Positions 32,084-37,727 of a stretch of DNA of 37,727 nucleotides are shown one piece after another. Numbering within the stretch: position 1 is the first letter of the stretch; every line of letters begins with the position of its first letter. Origin of the DNA: an uncultured Veillonellaceae bacterium (GTDB lineage Bacteria; Bacillota; Negativicutes; Selenomonadales; Selenomonadaceae); NCBI GenBank assembly GCA_900316275.1, contig ONCF01000053.1:1-37727 (forward strand), written 5' to 3'. The notes beneath the pieces were generated by a model that searched no databases, was not told the origin of the DNA, and saw only the letters and a list, made by a program, of their open reading frames with translations. A program made the translations under genes and the position numbers.

Positions 32084-33049
32084 ATGCAATGGAGAAAATT
32101 GCTGGCGGCCGGCCTCACAGCCATGCTCGTCGGCGCGGGCAGTCTCGTGAGCGCGGCGCCGCTGCAGGATGGGGAGACAATCCATCTCTGGCCGGGCGCG
32201 GCTCCGGGCACGGAGCAGGTGGATTTTCACAACACGGTCACGGAGCGCAGCGAGGATACGGCGCACCATGACCGCATTATGACGAACATCGACGTGCCGC
32301 ACATGATTGCGCATGTACCGGCGCAGCCGAACGGCACGGCGCTCATCGTCGGCCCGGGCGGTGGTTACGCGCGTGTCGTCATGGACAAAGAGTCCGACGA
32401 GGTCGCCGACTTGCTGAACCCGCAGGGGGTCACGGTCTTTATCCTGCGTTACCGCCTGCCGAGCAACGCGCACAAAAACCGGCAGGACGTTTCGCTCGAG
32501 GACGGCCAGCGCGCCGTGCGCATCGTGCGCGCGCATGCGCAGGAGTGGGGTATCAATCCCGACAAAATCGGCATCATGGGCTTTTCGGCGGGCGGTCACA
32601 TGGCCTCGTCCGTGAGCACGAATTACAACCGCAAGGTCTATGAGCCCGTCGATGCACAGGACCAGGTCTCGGCGCGGCCGGATTTTACCGTGCTCGGCTA
32701 TCCCGTCATCTCCATGTTGTCGCAGTACTGCCACGGGGGCACGAAAAAGCGCCTGTTCGGCGGCCTGAGCGTAGCGAAGAACCTCGAGGAGAAATACTCC
32801 TCCGAGCTGCATGTCACGGGTCAGACGCCGCCGGCGTTCATCGTCTGCGCGGCCGATGATCCCGTCGTGCCGCCGGTCAACAGCGTGCGCTACTTCCAGG
32901 CCCTGCGCGAGCACGGCGTCTCTGCCGAGCTCCACGTTTTCCGCGAGGGCGGCCACGGCTTCGGCCTCGGCCACAGCCTCACGAGCAGCACCAGCGAGTG
33001 GGAGCACGACCTCCTCGGCTGGCTGCGAGACATGGGGTATATCCAGTAA
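32084..33049 (+). CDS. Secreted alpha/beta-hydrolase esterase
   Basis: The 321-residue protein has a signal peptide (about 1-25, ending near SAAP) and a BD-FAE/acetylxylan-esterase-like fold: HLWPGAAPG after the signal, oxyanion-hole segment IVGPGGGYARVV, nucleophile GFSAGG near 170, acidic residue in CAADDPVVPP near 265 and histidine in EGGHGFGLGHS near 300. It probably removes acetyl or other acyl groups from plant polysaccharide in the periplasm or outside the cell. Its position upstream of pectinesterase and polygalacturonase genes suggests pectin or hemicellulose as substrate. ATG 32084 follows GGGAGG. Confidence 0.85.
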   Translation: MQWRKLLAAGLTAMLVGAGSLVSAAPLQDGETIHLWPGAAPGTEQVDFHNTVTERSEDTAHHDRIMTNIDVPHMIAHVPAQPNGTALIVGPGGGYARVVMDKESDEVADLLNPQGVTVFILRYRLPSNAHKNRQDVSLEDGQRAVRIVRAHAQEWGINPDKIGIMGFSAGGHMASSVSTNYNRKVYEPVDAQDQVSARPDFTVLGYPVISMLSQYCHGGTKKRLFGGLSVAKNLEEKYSSELHVTGQTPPAFIVCAADDPVVPPVNSVRYFQALREHGVSAELHVFREGGHGFGLGHSLTSSTSEWEHDLLGWLRDMGYIQ

Positions 33050-33055
33050 GTGGCC

Positions 33056-33084
33056 TTGCATATTCCGTAAATTTATCGTATAAT
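33056..33084 (+). promoter_or_regulatory. Promoter of the candidate antitoxin RNA
   Basis: TTGCAT (33056-33061), 17 bases, TATAAT (33079-33084). The predicted start is near 33091. No open frame follows. Confidence 0.75.
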
Positions 33085-33090
33085 ATACAC

Positions 33091-33183
33091 AAATAGAGGC
33101 ACCGCCTAGCGGTCGCCCTCGTAGAAAATTTCTTCATCAGAAACCGCCTCAAAGGTACCGGCCTAGGAGGCGGTTATTTTTTT
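33091..33183 (+). ncRNA. Candidate antisense antitoxin RNA of a type I toxin-antitoxin locus
   Basis: A transcript from the 33056 promoter would be about 93 nt with no ribosome binding site or gene. It folds into a 5' hairpin (ACCGC-CTA-GCGGT at 33101-33113, extended by GAGG/CCTC) and a 3' terminator, AACCGCCTC (33142-33150) with GAGGCGGTT (33167-33175), then A and seven T residues. It is convergent with the peptide gene and overlaps its stop codon and 3' end. AAACCGCC at 33141-33148 recurs in direct orientation at 33269-33276, so the RNA can pair with the 5' leader of the peptide mRNA as well as with its 3' end. Transcription is predicted, not shown. Confidence 0.6.
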
Positions 33184-33236
33184 GCCGTTATTTGGATTAG
33201 CCAAATGACTACGAGAGCCAATATCAACTGTTCCAT
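33174..33236 (-). CDS. 20-residue hydrophobic peptide, candidate type I toxin
   Basis: ATG 33236 (minus strand) encodes a peptide beginning MEQLILALVV, continuing IWLIQI and ending TAKK: one membrane-spanning helix with a basic tail, as in Fst/Ldr-type toxins. GAGGTG (33249-33244) lies seven bases before the start. The ribosome binding site is inside CCTCA-GAAA-TGAGG (33259-33246), extended by ATGC/GCAT, so the leader can hide it. The stop codon lies within the shared terminator stem. Toxicity is inferred from architecture. A 42-codon frame from 33291 overlaps it but would be nearly leaderless. Confidence 0.6.
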   Translation of the reverse strand: MEQLILALVVIWLIQITAKK

Positions 33237-33298
33237 GGGCATGCACCTCATTTCTGAGGGCATATTCTAAACCGCCAAACGAATGCCTCATGACTTGT

Positions 33299-33327
33299 AT
33301 TATAGCAAAAGACAGGCTTCCTGTAAA
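33299..33327 (-). promoter_or_regulatory. Promoter of the candidate toxin gene
   Basis: On the minus strand TTTACA (33327-33322), 17 bases, TATAAT (33304-33299). The -35 box lies in the loop of the hairpin at 33307-33342. The stretch 33301-33315 is identical to 20325-20339. Confidence 0.8.
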
Positions 33328-33342
33328 GGAAACCTGTCTTTT
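33307..33342. terminator. Hairpin enclosing the toxin -35 box
   Basis: AAAAGACAGG (33307-33316) pairs with CCTGTCTTTT (33333-33342), with TTCC/GGAA inside. A and T runs suit both strands; it could block read-through into the toxin gene from the remnant at 33362. Confidence 0.7.
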
Positions 33343-33361
33343 TAGTGGCTGATTATTGGTG

Positions 33362-33566
33362 TTAATCCAGCACCGTGAGCACCGGCGTGCTGCCGCCGAA
33401 GTTCTTGGTGTTGCTGCTCGTCTGGCCCTGAGTGGCTTTGGTGTCTTTGTCCGCGTTCTTCATGCCCGTGGACTTGTTCTCGGCCGTGGGGGCGGAGGAG
33501 ACCGTGTCACTCGTGCGGAGAATGGTGAGGGCCTGCGGTGCCGCCTCGCCCGGTGTGCTCGTTGTA
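33362..33566 (-). pseudogene. C-terminal gene fragment, identity unknown
   Basis: On the minus strand an open frame without a start encodes GEAAPQALTILRTSDTVSSA, then a Lys/Thr/Asn-rich stretch, and ends FGGSTPVLTVLD before TAA (33364-33362). GC-rich codon use resembles resident genes. The frame is cut at about 33566, where porin sequence of the opposite strand begins. I do not recognise the protein. Confidence 0.5.
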
Positions 33567-33567
33567 G

Positions 33568-34518
33568 AGCCATAATAAGCCGGATACGCTCGATACAGTT
33601 AACGTGCCGTATCGCAGATATTATCAGGTTAAGAGCTATGACTCCGGCACAACTAAGACAACGTATTTTACTACAGATGGTAATGCCCTTACTTCTAGTA
33701 ACTCGCTTGATACTAGCAAGGCGACTCTTTCATATCAGACCATTTCGGCCACGAACGGTTATCAGCCACTTATCTCCAATTCTGACGGCACAATTACGAC
33801 GTCTGTTTCCCGCGGTACAGATGGTGGTGGCTCCTACTCGTCCTACTATGTGCTGAAATATTCGCCGGATGATCCGACAACCTACAAATTCAAGGACTCA
33901 CGCTCTGTGGCTGATACGCATATCAACCCGGCCAATGTCGGCATTACGTTCCAATCTATTGAAGCAAACTATAAGTTCAGCAACAAGTGGTTTATGAACT
34001 TGGGGTACTGGCTGACGCATTCCGATAAGGTTCTGCCAGCCAACAACAGTTTCTATCAGGTTTCTGGTGTTTACCAGCGCACGCGCTTGGGCGAGATTCA
34101 ACTCGGCGTGCAGCCTACTCATAAATGGCGCCTCACCGCTAACCTGGCTAAGTCTGACCGTAATAAGCCAGTCATGCAGAGTGGCTATGAGGACTACCAG
34201 ACAGGCAAGCAGAATACGGCGTGGATGTTTGGCGCGCAGTATGGCCGCTACAGCAAGGATGTGCCCCATACCTGGGCCACGGTGCTGAATATCGGCCGTT
34301 GCGGTAATCAATCCTATATCAAGAGCGGCTATGATATGAAGAACGACAGCTATGGTGGCAAGGGACTTGAGTGGTATTACCTCTATGTGCCCCGTAAAAA
34401 TGTCGTAGCATCGTTCCGTTACATGCTCATCGAGCCATTGGAGGCGCGTATCCACAATGGCGGCCGCGAAGACTATCGTCAGGAAGAGTTCCGCGGCGAA
34501 ATCGATTGGTTCTTCTAA
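33568..34518 (+). pseudogene. Beta-barrel remnant of an outer-membrane porin
   Basis: The plus-strand frame is open from about 33568 to TAA 34518 and encodes tyrosine- and aromatic-rich beta strands (YKFSNKWFMNLGYWL, FYQVSGVYQRTRLGEIQLGV, GLEWYYLYVPRKNVVASFRYML) ending EIDWFF, a typical outer-membrane C-terminal signature. There is no signal peptide, SLH domain or ribosome binding site; GTG 33604 is the first start-like codon. It is the C-terminal half of a Negativicute-type porin, truncated where it meets the fragment on the other strand. Codon use is more AT-rich than in neighbouring genes. Confidence 0.75.
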
Positions 34519-34558
34519 GTCAGCTCTTGGCGCTTCAGCGCTTAGAGATGACTTAGTC

Positions 34559-34576
34559 ATTTGCCGTCAGGCAAAT
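34559..34576 (+). promoter_or_regulatory. Perfect inverted repeat before the pectinesterase gene
   Basis: ATTTGCC (34559-34565) GTCA GGCAAAT (34570-34576). It could be an operator, or a weak terminator stem of the porin remnant with the later CTTTTTA. Confidence 0.45.
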
Positions 34577-34601
34577 AACATCCTTTTTAGGAGGGAAATT
34601 C

Positions 34602-35759
34602 ATGCGTAAATCTTTAGTGCGGCGTATCGCCTGCGCTTTGACCGTGGGCGGCGTGCTGCTGGCGGGCGGCGCGGTGGTGGCGCCTGCTGGCCCCGCGCTC
34701 GCGCCCGTGCAGTGCGAGGCGGCGGTGATGAAGACCGTCACCATGGGCGGCAAGGTGCTGCCCATCACGGCCATCGTCGACCAGGGCGTGGCCTCAGCGG
34801 TGCAGGGCGCGGACGGCATCTGGACCTGTCCGACCATCAAAGAGGCCCTGAACAAAATCAAGCACATGAACCTGGAGTCGGCCACGATTCTCATCCAGCC
34901 GGGCACGTACCGCGAGAAGCTCTACATCAAGCAGCCGAATCTCACGCTGGCGGGCATCACGAGTCCCGAGTACACGACGATTGTCTGGGATGATGCCGAG
35001 GGCACGCCGGTGCGCCCCGAGGATGCGGGCAGTGGTAAGAAGCTCTACGGCCTCTCGGGCTCACCTACCGTAAAAATTCATGAAGACGCGGTAAACTTTC
35101 AGGCAGTGAATATTACGTTCTCGAACGATTTCGTACCCGAGGACCATCCGACGATGAAGAACCGGCAGGCACTCGCCATGAAGAATTCCTCGGACGGCAG
35201 CAGCTTCTGGAACTGTCGTTTCCTCGGCCGGCAGGACACGCTCTATACGGACGACGGGCGGCAGTATTATCACGGCTGCTACCTCGAGGGTGACGTGGAC
35301 TTCATTTTTGGCGCGGCCACGGCCGTGTTTGATGACTGCGATATCGTCTCCGTGGACCGTGGCAGCGATCCGCAGGGCTTCGTGACGGCGCCGAGCACGC
35401 CCGCGAACAAGCCGGGGTATCTGTTCCAGCATTGCCGTCTGCAGGCTGCGTTTGACCAGGGCCAGGCCTACCTGGGCCGTCCGTGGCATCCGTCCTCGGC
35501 CAAGTCTCCCGTGAGCTCGGCCGTCGTGTTCCGTGAGTGCGAAATCGGCGGGCATATTGCCTCCGAGGGCTGGCATGACATGCCGAACAAGGATGGTGTC
35601 TCCGAGCCGAAGCAGAACCGCATGTTTGAGTATCACAACACGGGCGACGGTGCGGTGAAGAACGGCGACCGCCGTCAGCTGACGGATGCGCAGGCCGCGA
35701 ATGCCACTATGGAAAAATATTTCAGCGGCTGGGTGCCCGAGGAAGTCGCGGTGAAGTAA
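34602..35759 (+). CDS. Secreted pectinesterase (CE8)
   Basis: The 385-residue protein has a signal peptide of about 38 residues (basic start, hydrophobic ALTVGGVLLAGGAVVAPAG) and all CE8 landmarks: PGTYREKLYIKQPNLTLAG, QALAMK, GRQDTLYTDDGRQYY (catalytic Asp), GDVDFIFGAATAVF (second Asp) and YLGRPWHP (Arg). It removes methyl esters from homogalacturonan, making pectin accessible to polygalacturonase. ATG 34602 follows AGGAGGG. The polygalacturonase gene starts 70 bases after its stop with no terminator between, so the two are likely one operon. Confidence 0.95.
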   Translation: MRKSLVRRIACALTVGGVLLAGGAVVAPAGPALAPVQCEAAVMKTVTMGGKVLPITAIVDQGVASAVQGADGIWTCPTIKEALNKIKHMNLESATILIQPGTYREKLYIKQPNLTLAGITSPEYTTIVWDDAEGTPVRPEDAGSGKKLYGLSGSPTVKIHEDAVNFQAVNITFSNDFVPEDHPTMKNRQALAMKNSSDGSSFWNCRFLGRQDTLYTDDGRQYYHGCYLEGDVDFIFGAATAVFDDCDIVSVDRGSDPQGFVTAPSTPANKPGYLFQHCRLQAAFDQGQAYLGRPWHPSSAKSPVSSAVVFRECEIGGHIASEGWHDMPNKDGVSEPKQNRMFEYHNTGDGAVKNGDRRQLTDAQAANATMEKYFSGWVPEEVAVK

Positions 35760-35829
35760 GCAGGGAAATGTTGATGCAGCCTGTGTGCTCATCATCATTG
35801 CCCCACAGTTGCACAAGGAGGAAAACAGT

Positions 35830-37509
35830 ATGCAGTTTTTGGCAAAACGCCGTCTGACGCGAGGCCTGCTGGCAGCCGCCTGCACGGCGGGGCTCTGGTG
35901 TATCGGTCTGCCCGCGAGTGCGGCCCCACAGCAGGCCCCGCAGGGCGTGCAGGTCCCAGCGCTGTCCTGTGACCACGACAGTGCACTGCTCGTCTGGCAG
36001 CGCCCCGCCACGGGCGACGACGTAGCTTTCTACAATGTTTATGCGAACGGCCAGCTTATCGGCAACACGCAGGACATGAATGCCACGAAGACGGGCGACA
36101 AGGCGAAAGAATTCATCAATGCGAACCAGGCGCTCGTGGGCGACCTGTTGCTGCGCCACAGTTATGAGGCCAAAGGCCTGACGGCGGGCACGCAGTACAA
36201 CTTTACCGTGCGCGCCGTGGGCCAGGACGGCAAGGAGTCGGCCGACAGCCAGCCTGTGCAGGTGACGACGCTCGCTGCGCCGACCGTGGTGAAACTCACC
36301 GACTTCGGTGGCGTGGGCGATGGCACGACCGTCAACACGGCCGCTTTGCAAAAGGCCATCGATGCGACCCCGGCGGGCGGCGTGCTGGAAATCCCGGCGG
36401 GCACGTTCGTCTCGGGCGCCGTGCAGCTCAAGAGCAACATGACGCTGCAGCTCGACAAGGATGCGGTGCTGCTGGAGTCGGCGAACCCCGCTGACCTCAC
36501 CATGGGCACGAACGGTCGCTATATTGGCATGCTCAACGCCAAGGGCGTGGATAACATCCGCATCGTAGGCGAGGGCATCGTCGACGGCAACGGCTGGCAG
36601 ACCGATGCCAAGGGCTACTATCTCAAGGCCAAGAACAAAGAGAACAAGGGCCTGCGCAACGAAATGCACGTGCTGAACATCGGCATCGGTGCGAAGGAAC
36701 AGACGCAGGCGCAGCTCGACGCGGGCCTCGCGTTCAAGAAAGCCTACAACGCGCGCTCCACGACGGTCATTTTCCAGAAGGGCAAGAATATCTACCTCGA
36801 GGGCGTCACGTTCCGCAACCCGGCTATGCACATGCTGACCATGGACTGCGACAACGTCGTGCTCAACAACGTCAACGTGGAGACCTACAACGCGAACAAC
36901 GGCGATGGTATCGACTACTGTGGCAAAGGCCTGCTCGTGGTCAATTCCTTCTTTAACACCGGTGATGATGCCATCAACTTCAGTGCCGGCATGGGCAAAA
37001 AGGCCGAGAGCCAGCCGCCGGTCAGCGACATCTGGATTTTCAATAACGTGGTCGAGCATGGCCACGGCGGTATTGTGCTGGGCAGTCACACGGGCTCCTG
37101 GATTCAGAACCTGCTCGGCGAGGATAATATCTTCCATCACACCGACATCAGCCTGCGCTGCAAGACGGGCTCTGGCGTGGGCGGCGGCGGCCGCAACGTC
37201 ACGTTCCGCCACAACGTCGCGCAGGATATGAAGAAGCAGGGCTTTATCTTCACGACGGCCTACACCGACGTGAATGCGGTCGGCTCATTCATCCCCGGTG
37301 CGCCCGGTGTGTTCCATGACATCACGGTCGAGGACTGCGTTGTCGACGGCACGAAAAAGGCCGCCATCGAGATTAACGGCGATGCCTCCGCGCACCATCA
37401 CGACATCCACTTCAAGAACGTGAAATTCACAAATACGCACGAGAACATCGAAAACAATTGCGATAACATCACCTATGATGGGGTCACCTATCAGTATGCC
37501 GAAAAGTAA
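35830..37509 (+). CDS. Secreted polygalacturonase (GH28) with an N-terminal FnIII domain
   Basis: The 559-residue protein has a signal peptide (about 1-33, ending SASA/AP-type), then an FnIII domain (about 38-150; ALLVWQRPATGDDVAFYNVY to YNFTVRAVGQDGKES), then a GH28 parallel beta-helix starting VKLTDFGGVGDGTTVNTAALQKAID. Catalytic-site motifs are NNGDGIDYC, NTGDDAINF (the Asp pair), HGHGGIVLGSHTG and SLRCKTG. It hydrolyses alpha-1,4-galacturonan; exo or endo mode is not settled, though FnIII-GH28 proteins are often exo-acting. ATG 35830 follows AAGGAGG; an in-frame ATG at 35785 precedes that site and is rejected. Confidence 0.93.
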   Translation: MQFLAKRRLTRGLLAAACTAGLWCIGLPASAAPQQAPQGVQVPALSCDHDSALLVWQRPATGDDVAFYNVYANGQLIGNTQDMNATKTGDKAKEFINANQALVGDLLLRHSYEAKGLTAGTQYNFTVRAVGQDGKESADSQPVQVTTLAAPTVVKLTDFGGVGDGTTVNTAALQKAIDATPAGGVLEIPAGTFVSGAVQLKSNMTLQLDKDAVLLESANPADLTMGTNGRYIGMLNAKGVDNIRIVGEGIVDGNGWQTDAKGYYLKAKNKENKGLRNEMHVLNIGIGAKEQTQAQLDAGLAFKKAYNARSTTVIFQKGKNIYLEGVTFRNPAMHMLTMDCDNVVLNNVNVETYNANNGDGIDYCGKGLLVVNSFFNTGDDAINFSAGMGKKAESQPPVSDIWIFNNVVEHGHGGIVLGSHTGSWIQNLLGEDNIFHHTDISLRCKTGSGVGGGGRNVTFRHNVAQDMKKQGFIFTTAYTDVNAVGSFIPGAPGVFHDITVEDCVVDGTKKAAIEINGDASAHHHDIHFKNVKFTNTHENIENNCDNITYDGVTYQYAEK

Positions 37510-37553
37510 CACCTCTCTACACAACCTGATTCCTTAACTTAACACATAAAGAG

Positions 37554-37598
37554 CGGCAGCCTGCCCAACCCTCAGGCTGCCGTTTTAAATTTTTTAGC
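37554..37598 (+). terminator. Terminator after the pectin-degradation genes
   Basis: CGGCAGCCTG (37554-37563) pairs with CAGGCTGCCG (37573-37582), followed by TTTTAAATTTTTT. Confidence 0.92.
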
Positions 37599-37606
37599 AA
37601 AAGGTG

Positions 37607-37635
37607 TTGACATGTCCACGACAACGCGTTATACT
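37607..37635 (+). promoter_or_regulatory. Strong promoter, probably of an rRNA operon
   Basis: TTGACA (37607-37612), 17 bases, TATACT (37630-37635). Confidence 0.85.
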
Positions 37636-37641
37636 AACATA

Positions 37642-37727
37642 GTCGCTTGAAGCGATGGAGTTGTTCTCTGAAAACTAAACAATGTAGATTCATGCAAATT
37701 GATTCGATGAATCAACCTGAACATGAA
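37642..37727 (+). other. Probable 5' leader of an rRNA operon
   Basis: Downstream of the promoter are a small hairpin (TCGCTT/AAGCGA) and TCTCTGAAAACTAAACAATG, which closely resembles the leader sequence before 16S rRNA in many Firmicutes. No 16S sequence lies inside the window; the gene is expected shortly beyond the right edge. Confidence 0.65.

Noticed and set aside
31981-32090. Short leader peptide beginning MAILHRLTL before the secreted hydrolase
   Set aside because: No convincing ribosome binding site; the same bases form a hairpin, so an untranslated leader is more likely.
33164-33291. A 42-codon minus-strand frame starting at ATG 33291 overlapping the candidate toxin peptide
   Set aside because: Its start falls at the predicted transcription start, with no ribosome binding site, whereas the 20-codon frame has a well-spaced GAGGTG. 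It could still be real if the transcript starts further upstream.
1-37727. CRISPR arrays, integrases, transposases or phage genes
   Set aside because: No regularly spaced repeats and no recognisable recombinase or phage protein were found on either strand.

Overview
The window looks like a chromosomal segment of a diderm Firmicute of the class Negativicutes, most like the Selenomonas/Mitsuokella group. The evidence is high GC coding DNA, Firmicute-type gene orders (an Orn/Lys/Arg decarboxylase before tmk, rnmV before ksgA, a DegS-like kinase) and remnants of outer-membrane porins with an N-terminal SLH motif and C-terminal aromatic residues, an arrangement typical of Negativicutes. The genus is an inference. 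No phage, plasmid or intact insertion sequence was seen.

Layout. 1-4150: a dispersed repeat, two secreted proteins of unknown function, metA and hydE. 4150-5010: an AT-richer MNT/HEPN toxin-antitoxin pair, apparently inserted beside a gene remnant. 5071-7135: nagA and a ROK sugar kinase, overlapping, for amino-sugar salvage. 7176-9653: a TSUP exporter, then gltX followed by a tRNA-Glu(CTC) on the same strand. 9704-13930: a LysR regulator, a two-component system and an rfbD-like reductase. 14056-15944: the Na+/serine-threonine symporter sstT and a small membrane protein. 16172-20093: an AAA+ regulator without a GAFTGA motif, trmB and ftsW.

20150-23435 is a decayed accessory island. It holds a degenerate toxin-like promoter copy, an orphan gene tail, a second copy of the dispersed repeat in opposite orientation, a PemK/MazF-like toxin-antitoxin pair, a frameshifted porin, and scrambled remnants of a cellobiose-type PTS/GH1/carbohydrate-binding operon, followed by an intact GntR regulator. 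24205-31751 is again housekeeping: a YgbA-like cysteine-rich protein, a DegS-like kinase overlapping a decarboxylase, tmk, rnmV, ksgA and an NhaC antiporter.

31934-37510 is a carbohydrate-degradation region: a secreted alpha/beta hydrolase, a pectinesterase and a polygalacturonase with an FnIII domain. Together they could deacylate, demethylate and hydrolyse pectin. Between the first two lie a compact locus that looks like a type I toxin-antitoxin module and remnants of two genes. The window ends in a strong promoter and leader that look like the start of an rRNA operon.

The strongest candidate for something undescribed is the 33056-33327 locus. A 20-residue hydrophobic peptide gene and a short RNA are convergently transcribed from near-consensus promoters toward a shared hairpin. 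The toxin ribosome binding site lies in a GAAA-capped hairpin, and an 8-base direct repeat makes the two 5' regions complementary, resembling the Fst/par system of Gram-positive plasmids. A decayed relative of its promoter and leader lies at 20200-20351.
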